Assembly: GCA_017560285.1 (NCBI GenBank)
Contig: JAFYOG010000040.1
Coordinates: 1-13,963, forward strand
Direction: 5' to 3'
DNA: 13,963 nucleotides
Source of the DNA: Clostridia bacterium
GTDB lineage: Bacteria; Bacillota; Clostridia; Oscillospirales; CAG-382
In this document: positions 6,759 through 13,786 of the stretch, in pieces
Layout: every line of letters starts with the position of its first letter
Numbering within the stretch: the first letter of the stretch is position 1
The notes under the pieces: generated by a model
What the model was told of the DNA's origin: nothing
The model's input: only the letters and a program-made list of their open reading frames with translations
Databases searched by the model: none
Program-made: the position numbers and the translations under genes

Positions 6759-7586
6759 ATGGCTAATTACGCAGAGCTTACAACAGAAAGTTTTAACAAA
6801 AAAACAGAAAACATTGACAAAATGAGTGCCATTGAAATTGCACGTATAATTAACGAAGAAGATAAAAAAGTGGCCTACGCCGTAGAAGCTGCACTCCCCA
6901 AAATTGCCGAAGCAATCGATATTATGGCAAATTCGCTAAAGGCAGGCGGCCACATATATTATTGCGGTGCGGGCACATCCGGCAGATTAGGTGTTTTGGA
7001 TGCATCCGAATGTTTGCCTACCTACGGTGTTAGCGAAGATACCATCGTTGGTTTAATGGCAGGCGGAAAAGAAGCTACATATTCCTCGCGGGAATATGCC
7101 GAGGATGATTTCGATAGCATAGTTTCGCAAATGAAGGCTTCACATTTTGGCATACGTGACGTTTTGGTTGCTATCAGTGCAAGCGGAAGCGCAAACTGTG
7201 TTAAAGGTGCTATAAAATATGCACGTGAATGCGGTGCCTATACCGTTTGTGTTTCCTGTAACCCCAACAGCGATCTTATAGAAATGGTGGACATCGCCAT
7301 TATAGCAGAGGTTGGCCCTGAGGTAATAAACGGTTCCACCAGAATGAAAGCCGGCACAGCACAAAAAATGATTTTAAATATGTTATCCACCGGTGCAATG
7401 ATAAGGTTTGGGCGTGTTCGCGGTAATTATATGGCATATATGGTGCCAAACAACGCAAAGCTTGTTGACAGAGCGCTCAGAATGATATGTCAAAAAACCG
7501 GTTGTGATAGAAATACAGCAGCATTGGAATTAGCAAAAGCAAACAACTGTATTGCAGATGCTATGGATGCAATAGAAGGAAAATAA
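6759..7586 (+). CDS. murQ: N-acetylmuramic acid 6-phosphate etherase
   Basis: MurQ removes the lactyl ether of MurNAc-6-phosphate, giving GlcNAc-6-phosphate and D-lactate during cell-wall recycling in the cytosol. The 275-residue product has a SIS-domain fold. The signature CGAGTSGRLGVLDASE (69-84) contains Glu84, matching the catalytic Glu83 of the E. coli enzyme, and Glu115 in YAEDD matches its Glu114. ISASGSANCVKGAI (139-152) and GPEVINGSTRMKAGTAQKM (186-204) are further conserved blocks. The C-terminal helical region is complete though slightly shorter than the usual 295-300 residues. The reading frame is open upstream to 6684, but that stretch includes the promoter; AGGAG 7 nt before 6759 fixes the start. 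No MurNAc transporter or murR regulator is adjacent. Confidence 0.93.
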   Translation: MANYAELTTESFNKKTENIDKMSAIEIARIINEEDKKVAYAVEAALPKIAEAIDIMANSLKAGGHIYYCGAGTSGRLGVLDASECLPTYGVSEDTIVGLMAGGKEATYSSREYAEDDFDSIVSQMKASHFGIRDVLVAISASGSANCVKGAIKYARECGAYTVCVSCNPNSDLIEMVDIAIIAEVGPEVINGSTRMKAGTAQKMILNMLSTGAMIRFGRVRGNYMAYMVPNNAKLVDRALRMICQKTGCDRNTAALELAKANNCIADAMDAIEGK

Positions 7587-7661
7587 CAAATGAAATCACC
7601 TCGAAATTGACAATGCGATTATTAGAGGAGTTAAGAAAATTTATTATAACTTGGTACAATA

Positions 7662-8225
7662 ATGAATGCAAGAAACTTTATTGATTTTTTAGGTGTAATT
7701 GAAAAACTAAAGTGTAACACAAGACATTCCTGGACAAGTAGCGGACGACAAGAAAGTGTTGGCGAACATTCTTTTAGATTAGCTGTTATGGCAATGCTGT
7801 GTAAAGATGAATATCCCGAGTTGAATATTGACAAAGTAATTAAAATGTGTCTCATTCACGATTTCGGCGAAGCTGTAACGGGCGATGTCCCATCGTTCTA
7901 TAAAACCGACAAAAATGAAAACGAAGAAAATGATGCAATAAATTATTTGTTATCTTTATTACCCAACACCGCACAAAAAGAATTATCGGATTTGTTTTTG
8001 GAAATAGCTGAACTGAAAACTCCCGAAGCAAAATTATATAAAGCGTTGGATAATGCCGAAGCCGTTATCTCTCATAACGAAGCTGATATATCAACCTGGC
8101 TCCCGTTGGAATTGGAATTAAACCTTACTTATGGAGAAGAAAATTGTCAATGGTCTGAATGGACAAAAAAGCTTCGGGATGAAATAAAAAAAGATACTAT
8201 TAAAAAAATAAAAGCTAATAACTAA
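7662..8225 (+). CDS. HD-domain phosphohydrolase, YfbR/5'-deoxynucleotidase-like
   Basis: The 187-residue product is an HD-superfamily metal-dependent phosphohydrolase of the HD_3 type. Family members such as E. coli YfbR dephosphorylate deoxynucleoside 5'-monophosphates, but the substrate here is inferred only from family. Metal ligands are visible as His36 (ESVGEHSFRLA), His66-Asp67 (CLIHDFGEAVTGDVP) and Asp130 (KALDNAEAVISHNEAD); Glu70 matches a conserved catalytic position. The N-terminus (LKCNTRHSW) matches the usual start of the family, supporting ATG 7662. That ATG lacks a well-placed ribosome binding site: the nearest, AGAGGAG, is 31 nt upstream (7624-7630), and an in-frame TAA at 7647-7649 rules out an earlier start. 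It lies 75 nt after murQ and may be read through from it. Confidence 0.88.
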   Translation: MNARNFIDFLGVIEKLKCNTRHSWTSSGRQESVGEHSFRLAVMAMLCKDEYPELNIDKVIKMCLIHDFGEAVTGDVPSFYKTDKNENEENDAINYLLSLLPNTAQKELSDLFLEIAELKTPEAKLYKALDNAEAVISHNEADISTWLPLELELNLTYGEENCQWSEWTKKLRDEIKKDTIKKIKANN

Positions 8226-8273
8226 AGTGGTATAAAAAAATAAGCGAAGTCACTTAAAATCAGAGGCACTTCA

Positions 8274-9023
8274 ATGAACACAAACAAATTCGATTCAAAA
8301 GGAAATGTATATTCGAAAGCAAGACCGAGTTATCCCGAAGCGTTGTTTAGTTTCCTTTTAGCTGAAAGAGCTATTGGCAAGGATACAGTTGCAGCAGATA
8401 TCGGTTCGGGTACCGGTATTTTTACTATTGCATTGTCGCAATTTGTGAATTCTATATTTGCTGTTGAACCCAACGGTGATATGCGGCGCAAAGCAGAAGA
8501 AAAATACATCAGCGCATTAAATATCACTTCTATCAATGCAACCGCGGAAAATACTTCTCTCCCCGATTGTTCTGTTGACCTCGTAACTGTTGCTCAAGCG
8601 TTCCATTGGTTCGACAGAGGTCTGTTCAAAAACGAATGCAAGCGTATTCTGAAACCCAACGGAAAAGTAGTTCTTGTTTGGAATGATAGAGATAGCGAGA
8701 GCGAAATTATTAAAGACAACTTTGCTGTCAACAAAAAGTATTGTAAGGATTTCAAAGGTTCGTCTAACGGGATTGATTTTTCAAAGGATTCATTCTGTGA
8801 TTTCTTCAATGGGGATTTTGACATGGTTGAATTTTGCAACAACCTTGTTTATACCCGCGAGGATTTTATCGCGAGAAATCTATCTTCTTCGTATGCGCCT
8901 AAAGAAAACGATATCATTTATAACGATTATGTAAAAGCCGTCGAAGAAGTATTTGAGAAGTATCAAGTAAACGGAACCGTTAAATACCCGTACATAACTC
9001 GTTGTTATATCGGAACAATTTAA
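8274..9023 (+). CDS. Class I SAM-dependent methyltransferase, substrate unknown
   Basis: The 249-residue product has the Rossmann-type methyltransferase core (Methyltransf_11-like). Motif I is VAADIGSGTG (39-48), the acidic residue ending strand 2 is Glu65 in FAVEPN, and motif IV/V is SVDLVTVAQAFHWFD (100-114), followed by ECKRILKPNGKVVLVWN (121-137). The N-terminal block KARPSYPEAL and the aromatic C-terminal end (YPYITRCYIGTI) are what I would expect for the small-molecule group with an FHWF motif, so the protein looks complete. AGAGG at 8262-8266 lies 7 nt before the ATG. It follows the HD gene after 48 nt and is closed by a terminator. No neighbour indicates a substrate. Confidence 0.87.
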   Translation: MNTNKFDSKGNVYSKARPSYPEALFSFLLAERAIGKDTVAADIGSGTGIFTIALSQFVNSIFAVEPNGDMRRKAEEKYISALNITSINATAENTSLPDCSVDLVTVAQAFHWFDRGLFKNECKRILKPNGKVVLVWNDRDSESEIIKDNFAVNKKYCKDFKGSSNGIDFSKDSFCDFFNGDFDMVEFCNNLVYTREDFIARNLSSSYAPKENDIIYNDYVKAVEEVFEKYQVNGTVKYPYITRCYIGTI

Positions 9024-9031
9024 TATTCACG

Positions 9032-9062
9032 AAACGAAACTGTGAAAACGGTTTCGTTTTTT
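9032..9062 (+). terminator. Intrinsic terminator after the methyltransferase gene
   Basis: AAACGAAAC (9032-9040) pairs perfectly with GTTTCGTTT (9051-9059) around a 10-nt loop, and the T run continues to 9062. It begins 9 nt after the stop codon. Confidence 0.82.
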
Positions 9063-9127
9063 GTTGAATAAGAAGCAGTTTTTGCAAGTAATGTTTGATA
9101 TTCTAATACAGCGCAACTATGAAGAGT

Positions 9128-9165
9128 AAAAAACGAGAGTAGACTGTCTAATTAAATCTACCCTC
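9128..9165 (-). terminator. Intrinsic terminator of the mscS operon
   Basis: On the minus strand GAGGGTAGA (9165-9157) pairs with TCTACTCTC (9143-9135) through nine pairs including one G-U, around a 13-nt loop, and is followed by six T (9133-9128). It lies 13 nt after the stop codon of the small acidic-tail gene and faces the methyltransferase terminator. Confidence 0.75.
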
Positions 9166-9178
9166 TAAATATTTTGCA

Positions 9179-9373
9179 TTATATTTTTTCTTCGTTATTT
9201 TCGTCGGTTGAGCAGTCTTCGTTATTTTCGTCATCGTCATTATCAGGGTTATTATCCTCGTACTCGTCCAACAACCGCTTTTTGCGTGCATTGAGATAGT
9301 AATACAACGGAAGCCCCAATATGCCCACTGTCATAATTAGTAAAAATAACACTTGGAATATTTTTTCGAACAT
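9179..9373 (-). CDS. Small single-pass membrane protein with acidic tail (64 residues)
   Basis: Not a recognised family. One hydrophobic segment (about residues 5-27) is followed by a basic stop-transfer patch ARKKR (29-33), which predicts an outside-N, cytoplasmic-C topology. The rest (36-64) is almost only Asp, Glu and Asn, so it should be disordered and highly negative. The gene begins 3 nt after the mscS stop, with AAGGA 7 nt before its ATG, and a terminator follows; this makes it a genuine second cistron. A 17-bp direct repeat (9189-9205 and 9216-9232, offset 27 bp) encodes part of the tail and suggests in-frame duplication. Co-transcription suggests, but does not prove, a role with the channel. 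Confidence 0.72.
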   Translation of the reverse strand: MFEKIFQVLFLLIMTVGILGLPLYYYLNARKKRLLDEYEDNNPDNDDDENNEDCSTDENNEEKI

Positions 9374-9376
9374 AAT

Positions 9377-10183
9377 TTAATCCTTAGAAATTTTAATATC
9401 CAATTTGTTAACGGGGATTTCCATGCCATTTTCTTTTAAGGCATTGCGGATACGCTCGTTAAGATCGAATTTTATTGTCCAATAATCGTCGTTTTTACAC
9501 CAAAAACGCAAAACGTAATTTATGCCGTTAACCCCATATTCGGAAACAATGGCCGCAGGTGCGGGATCGTTTAAAATACCGTTGTAATCCTTTATAGTAC
9601 TTAGCAAAATTTCTTTTACCTTGTCTATATCTACGTCGTAGCTCACGGTAACGTTCATATCCAAACGGCGATCTTTTTCGGTAGAATAGTTTGTAATAAT
9701 GGAATTTGTCAACGTGCCGTTGGGGATGGTTATAAATTTGTTATCGGGTGTAAGTAACGACGTATAAATTACCGAAATTTCTTTTACAGTGCCGGATACG
9801 CTCTGTGATTCTATAAAATCGCCAACCTTAAAGGGCCTGAAAAGCAAAAGCATAATACCGCCAACAAAGTTAGAAAGCGCACCTTGCACCGCTAAACCGA
9901 TTGCAACGCCGGCAGATGCTATCAACGCTACTATAGAGCTCATAGGAACACCCATAATAGCGACAACGGTTACGATAACCGCAACCTTTAACGCTATTGT
10001 AAGAAAGCTGATAATGAATCCTACGGCAGAAGCATCTACACCTTCCAGCTGTTTGCGTTTTTTGAACTTTTTTGAAACGATATTTATAACCTTAAAACCG
10101 ATTACAAGCACCAAAAGTGCGAAAATAAGATTTTTAGCGGCAGGAACCACCAATGCTTTTAAATCGTTAAGAATTTGGTCCAT
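9377..10183 (-). CDS. MscS-family small-conductance mechanosensitive channel
   Basis: MscS-type channels open under membrane tension and release solutes on hypo-osmotic shock. The 268-residue protein has the compact three-helix layout: TM1 about 12-34, TM2 about 55-78, TM3 about 80-113. TM3 contains the pore signature with Ala/Gly packing, IASAGVAIGLAVQGALSNF (88-106), followed by GGIMLLLFRPFKVGDFIE (108-125). The beta domain (about 115-165, with DNKFITIPNG) and the C-terminal alpha/beta domain are both present, so length and architecture match E. coli MscS (286 residues). AAGGAG at 10192-10197 lies 8 nt before the ATG. It has its own strong promoter and a small acidic-tail gene 3 nt downstream. 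Confidence 0.93.
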   Translation of the reverse strand: MDQILNDLKALVVPAAKNLIFALLVLVIGFKVINIVSKKFKKRKQLEGVDASAVGFIISFLTIALKVAVIVTVVAIMGVPMSSIVALIASAGVAIGLAVQGALSNFVGGIMLLLFRPFKVGDFIESQSVSGTVKEISVIYTSLLTPDNKFITIPNGTLTNSIITNYSTEKDRRLDMNVTVSYDVDIDKVKEILLSTIKDYNGILNDPAPAAIVSEYGVNGINYVLRFWCKNDDYWTIKFDLNERIRNALKENGMEIPVNKLDIKISKD

Positions 10184-10216
10184 AAAATATACTCCTTCAT
10201 TAAAACATCGGAAAAC

Positions 10217-10245
10217 ATTTTAATAGTTTTTTCCACGCTTGTCAA
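10217..10245 (-). promoter_or_regulatory. mscS promoter
   Basis: On the minus strand TTGACA (10245-10240), 17-nt spacer, TAAAAT (10222-10217). This is near-perfect sigma-A consensus and puts the transcript start about 27 nt before the mscS ATG. Confidence 0.8.
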
Positions 10246-10314
10246 CCAATATAACTTTTTTCTTTAAAAAACTTAAAATTTCTTTGTATAAACGATTAAA
10301 ATGAGCCCTAATTA

Positions 10315-10342
10315 TTGACTTTTATTTATAAATAGATATACT
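10315..10342 (+). promoter_or_regulatory. Probable parAB-serS operon promoter
   Basis: TTGACT (10315-10320), 16-nt spacer, TATACT (10337-10342), about 35 nt before the parA ATG at 10377. The whole stretch is extremely A/T-rich, so the exact -10 is uncertain; a TATAAT at 10344-10349 is an alternative. GAGGA at 10368-10372 is the ribosome binding site. Confidence 0.6.
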
Positions 10343-10357
10343 ATATAATAAGTATAT
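10336..10357. repeat. Inverted repeat over the parA promoter -10 (candidate operator)
   Basis: ATATACT (10336-10342) and AGTATAT (10351-10357) are perfect inverted copies separated by 8 nt, with the first arm covering the -10 box. It could be an autoregulatory site, but short palindromes are common in DNA this rich in A and T. Confidence 0.35.
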
Positions 10358-10376
10358 ATTATTTTTTGAGGAAAAT

Positions 10377-11171
10377 ATGGGTAAAGCAAATATAATCTGC
10401 TTCGCTAACCAAAAAGGCGGGGTGGGAAAAACTACAAGTGCTGTTAATATTGCGGCTTGCATTGCAAGAAACGGTAAGCGGGTTTTGTTTGTCGATTCCG
10501 ACCCGCAGGGCAATGCCACAAGCGGTTTGGGAATAAAAAAACGAAATATTTCTACCAGCGTATATGATTTGCTTACCGGCAGAAATTCCTGGGATAAAAT
10601 AGCAATGCCCACCTCTGTTAAAGGGCTGTATATTATCCCTTCAAGTATGAATCTTGCCGGTGCAGAGCTGGAGCTTGTAGACGAAGACGACCGCGTTTAT
10701 AAATTAAAAAAAGCATTGTCTTCCGCAGAAGATGCTTTCGACTATATAATTATCGACTGTCCCCCTTCTTTGGGATTGTTAACCATTAACGCGCTAACTG
10801 CCGCTAAATTCGTAATTATTCCCGTTCTGTGCGAATATTACTCTCTTGAAGGTTTATCGCAGTTAACCGCTACCATAAAGCAAATAAAACGTTTGTATAA
10901 CGAAAACATCGAACTGCTTGGGGTTATGATAAACATGTACGACGGCAGACTTAATCTGACAGTTGCTGTTTTGGAAGAAATTAAGAAATATTTTGCAGAT
11001 AAAATTTTCAAAACACCTATTCCCCGAAGTGTAAAAATCAGCGAAGCCCCCAGCTATGGTATGGCTATTACAGATTACGACCGTAACGGAAAGGGCACAA
11101 TAGCTTATTCTGCATTAGCAGTTGAAGTAATTAGAAGATGCGACAGCATTAACGGAGGAAATAATGGCTAA
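10377..11171 (+). CDS. parA: ParA/Soj chromosome-partitioning ATPase
   Basis: ParA dimers bind DNA non-specifically with ATP and work with ParB to place the chromosome origin; in Firmicutes the homologue Soj also controls DnaA. The 264 residues show the deviant Walker A KGGVGKTT (13-20, with the ParA signature lysine Lys13), DSDPQGNATSGLG (40-52), Walker B IIIDCPPSLG (124-133), PVLCEYYSLEGL (149-160), and a C-terminal DNA-contact patch PIPRSVKISEAPSYG (214-228) with Arg217. There is no N-terminal helix-turn-helix, so this is the short chromosomal type rather than the long plasmid type Ia. Its stop overlaps the parB start by 8 nt. The parB ribosome binding site GGAGG (11154-11158) is inside it. 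Confidence 0.95.
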   Translation: MGKANIICFANQKGGVGKTTSAVNIAACIARNGKRVLFVDSDPQGNATSGLGIKKRNISTSVYDLLTGRNSWDKIAMPTSVKGLYIIPSSMNLAGAELELVDEDDRVYKLKKALSSAEDAFDYIIIDCPPSLGLLTINALTAAKFVIIPVLCEYYSLEGLSQLTATIKQIKRLYNENIELLGVMINMYDGRLNLTVAVLEEIKKYFADKIFKTPIPRSVKISEAPSYGMAITDYDRNGKGTIAYSALAVEVIRRCDSINGGNNG

Positions 11172-12051
11172 AAAAGGTAATTGGCGCGGATTAGACGCAC
11201 TTTTGGTCGACAACGCCATAGATGAAAAAGTTTCCGGAAACATAACCACATTAAAATTATCGGATATAGAACCTAACCGCGGTCAGGCAAGAACAATTTT
11301 CGAAGAATCCGCTTTGCTTGAGCTTGCAGATTCTATCGGCAAGCATGGTATTTTACAGCCTATAGCCGTAAGAAAAAAAGATAACGGTTATTATGAAATT
11401 ATTGCAGGCGAACGCAGATGGCGCGCCGCAAAAATGGCGGGCTTAACCGAAGTTCCCGTAATTATAAAGGACGTAGACGACAAGGTTGCCACAGAGCTTT
11501 CGCTTATAGAAAACCTTCAGCGCGAAAACCTTAACGCAGTGGAAGAAGCTAAGGGTTATAAAGACCTTATGGAACGCTTTGACTTAACCCAAGAGGAAGC
11601 CGCAGAGCGCGTTGGTAAATCTCGCACAGCTGTTGCAAACATTTTGCGTATACTAAAATTACCCGAATCTGTTTTAAACTTGGTAGAAGACGGTTCGCTA
11701 TCATACGGGCACGCAAGAACCTTACTTCCCCTTACGCAGCTATGCGACGAGGAAGGTTTGCTTAAGCATGCAAAAACAGTAATTAACAGTCAGTTATCTG
11801 TAAGACAAACCGAACAGCTTGTTAAACAGATTATTGACGGAAGTAAAAAATACACCGAAGAACAATCTTTGGTTTCGAAAACCTATTACAAAAAGCTTGA
11901 ATCTGATATAAGCGATGTATTGGGCAGAAAAGCAACCATACACCGAAGCGTTAACGGAACCGGCAAGATAACCATTTCCTTTGCAGGTGCCGAAGACTTA
12001 GAAGAGCTTATAACACAGCTTTGCGGAAAAACCTTTTTTAACGAAGAATAA
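11164..12051 (+). CDS. parB: ParB/Spo0J chromosome-partitioning CTPase and parS-binding protein
   Basis: ParB loads on parS sites, closes with CTP into a sliding clamp and stimulates ParA. The 295-residue protein has the usual order. The N-terminal ParA-activating stretch has only a few basic residues (KKGNWRGLDALL, 3-14). The CTP-binding ParB/Srx domain spans about 28-120, with GERRWRAAK (82-90) and ENLQRENLNAVEEA (116-129). The helix-turn-helix follows at about 141-165 (LTQEEAAERVGKSRTAVANILR), with the conserved YGHARTLL block at 181-188. The C-terminal dimerisation domain ends near the C-terminus. Translational overlap with parA supports co-expression. No canonical parS is present in this window. 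The chromosomal Spo0J type is more likely than the related Noc because of its pairing with parA. Confidence 0.95.
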   Translation: MAKKGNWRGLDALLVDNAIDEKVSGNITTLKLSDIEPNRGQARTIFEESALLELADSIGKHGILQPIAVRKKDNGYYEIIAGERRWRAAKMAGLTEVPVIIKDVDDKVATELSLIENLQRENLNAVEEAKGYKDLMERFDLTQEEAAERVGKSRTAVANILRILKLPESVLNLVEDGSLSYGHARTLLPLTQLCDEEGLLKHAKTVINSQLSVRQTEQLVKQIIDGSKKYTEEQSLVSKTYYKKLESDISDVLGRKATIHRSVNGTGKITISFAGAEDLEELITQLCGKTFFNEE

Positions 12052-12068
12052 AATTACGGAGAAATAAA

Positions 12069-13346
12069 ATGATTGATATTAAATTTTTAAGAGAAAACCC
12101 CGACGTTGTACGCGAAAACATTAAAAAGAAATTTCAGGACGATAAGCTTGCACTTGTAGATGAAGTGATCGAGCTTGATAAACGTAACCGCGAAATTAAA
12201 ATAGAGGTTGAATCTCTTCGCGCATTAAGAAACAAGGCATCTAAAGAAATCGGCGCACTTATGGCGCAAGGAAAGCGCGAAGAAGCAGAAGAGGTTAAGC
12301 GCAGAATTGCAGAAGAAGGCAGCAAAATCGATGCTTTATCTGCAGAAGAAAAAGAAGTCGGCGAAAAAATCACTGCCATTATGATGCGTATTCCCAACAT
12401 TATCGACCCCTCTGTTCCCATAGGTAAAAACGATGAGGAAAACGTAGAGGTTGAACGCTTCGGCGAACCTGTTACACCCGATTTTGAAATTCCCTATCAC
12501 GCAGAAATTCTCGAAAAGCTTAACGGCCTTGATTTGGACTCTGCAAGAAGAGTTGCAGGTAACGGTTTTTATTATCTTACCGGCGACATTGCACAGCTGC
12601 ATTCTGCCGTAATTTCTTATGCAAGAGATTTTATGATACAAAAGGGATTTGAATATTGCATTCCTCCCTTTATGATCAGAAGTAACGTAGTTACCGGCGT
12701 TATGAGCTTTGCCGAAATGGAAGCAATGATGTATAAGATTGAAGGCGAAGACCTTTATCTTATCGGCACCAGCGAACATTCTATGATAGGCAGATATATC
12801 GATACCATCATTCCCGAAGCACAGCTTCCCAAGACGCTTACCAGCTATTCCCCCTGCTTTAGAAAAGAAAAGGGTGCCCACGGCATTGAAGAACGCGGTA
12901 TATACCGTATCCACCAGTTCGAAAAGCAGGAAATGGTAGTTATTTGTAAGCCCGAAGAAAGCATGGAATGGTTCGAAAAAATGTGGAAATATACCGTAGA
13001 GCTGTTCCGCTCTTTGGATATTCCCGTTCGTACCTTGGAATGCTGCTCTGGCGACCTTGCAGACCTTAAAGTAAAATCTATCGACGTTGAAGCGTGGTCT
13101 CCCAGACAGCAAAAGTACTTCGAGGTTGGCTCTTGCTCTAACCTTGGCGATGCTCAGGCAAGACGTTTGAAAATTCGTGTTGATGGCGAAAACGGCAAAT
13201 ATCTTGCTCACACTCTTAACAACACTGTTGTTGCTCCCCCCAGAATGCTTATTGCATTTATCGAAAACAATCTTAATGCCGACGGCAGTGTAAATATTCC
13301 CGAAGCATTAAGGCCTTATATGCTTGGCAAAACCGTTATTAAATAG
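12069..13346 (+). CDS. serS: Seryl-tRNA synthetase, archaeal-looking active-site motifs
   Basis: SerRS charges tRNA-Ser with serine in the cytosol. The 425 residues match normal length. An N-terminal two-helix coiled coil (about 27-105, rich in Lys/Glu) is the arm that binds the long variable arm of tRNA-Ser. The class II catalytic core has GTSEH (233-237), motif 2 CFRKEKGAHG...YRIHQFEKQEMV (263-290), GDLADLKVKSIDVEAW (328-343), GSCSNLGDAQARRLKIR (354-370) and a motif 3 region TLNNTVVAPPRMLIAFIEN (382-400) ending in PEALRPYM. TSEH, FRKExGAHG and the Asn-Asn-Thr form of motif 3 recall archaeal SerRS more than the bacterial forms (TAE, FRxEAGSAG, NGSGLAVGR). GGAGA lies 6 nt before the ATG, 17 nt after parB. 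Confidence 0.94.
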   Translation: MIDIKFLRENPDVVRENIKKKFQDDKLALVDEVIELDKRNREIKIEVESLRALRNKASKEIGALMAQGKREEAEEVKRRIAEEGSKIDALSAEEKEVGEKITAIMMRIPNIIDPSVPIGKNDEENVEVERFGEPVTPDFEIPYHAEILEKLNGLDLDSARRVAGNGFYYLTGDIAQLHSAVISYARDFMIQKGFEYCIPPFMIRSNVVTGVMSFAEMEAMMYKIEGEDLYLIGTSEHSMIGRYIDTIIPEAQLPKTLTSYSPCFRKEKGAHGIEERGIYRIHQFEKQEMVVICKPEESMEWFEKMWKYTVELFRSLDIPVRTLECCSGDLADLKVKSIDVEAWSPRQQKYFEVGSCSNLGDAQARRLKIRVDGENGKYLAHTLNNTVVAPPRMLIAFIENNLNADGSVNIPEALRPYMLGKTVIK

Positions 13347-13354
13347 GAGCTTTT

Positions 13355-13783
13355 ATGACCATTAACACCTTACTTTGGTTAAGTGCGGCAGGCATTTGCG
13401 CGGCAATTCTTATTTCCTATTACAACAGCAGGTTCTTGGGCAAATTGGTTCGTGCACTATTAGAAATTGATGCCACTTCCCCCGAAGCAGCTATTTCATT
13501 AGAGGAATTGGGCGTTAAAATGAATTATGCTGTAAAAAACTCGCTTCGTCCCGGAAAAAGCCTTACTCACGTTATTAACAAAACCGAAGATGGCAAATAC
13601 TATATTATACCCGAAAAGGCAAGCATGGCTAAAGCCAAGTACAGAGGCAAGGATATATCAATTGTCTACGTATCGCTTATAATAGCCACGCTATTGGTAA
13701 TATGCCTTTTGTTAACATTTGCATTCCCCGATTTGCTTGAAAGCCTTTCTAACAAATTCTCGTCCACAATTAGAGGTAACTAA
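13355..13783 (+). CDS. Uncharacterised two-TM membrane protein (142 residues)
   Basis: No family recognised. A hydrophobic segment at residues 6-22 and a second at about 102-125 flank a soluble middle part of about 80 residues with a predicted helix (EIDATSPEAAISLEELG) and a basic stretch (EKASMAKAKYRGKD, 88-101) just before the second segment. Charges suggest that the middle domain is cytoplasmic. TAGGAG (13344-13349) overlaps the serS stop codon and lies 5 nt before the ATG, so the gene is co-transcribed with and probably translationally linked to serS. The next gene follows after only 3 nt and also encodes a membrane-anchored protein. Confidence 0.78.
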   Translation: MTINTLLWLSAAGICAAILISYYNSRFLGKLVRALLEIDATSPEAAISLEELGVKMNYAVKNSLRPGKSLTHVINKTEDGKYYIIPEKASMAKAKYRGKDISIVYVSLIIATLLVICLLLTFAFPDLLESLSNKFSSTIRGN

Positions 13784-13786
13784 TAT

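Noticed and set aside
7652..7660. Extended -10-like TGGTACAAT just before the HD gene
   Set aside because: Transcription would begin inside or after the ATG at 7662, and the -35 match is poor, so it is not a convincing promoter for this gene.
8225..8255. Short inverted match AAGTG/CACTT between the HD and methyltransferase genes
   Set aside because: Only 5 bp with a long loop and no T run; too weak to call a terminator or operator.
12336..13211. 291-codon open frame antisense to serS
   Set aside because: It lies wholly within serS on the other strand; serS has full family motifs and the antisense translation shows no domain or ribosome binding site.
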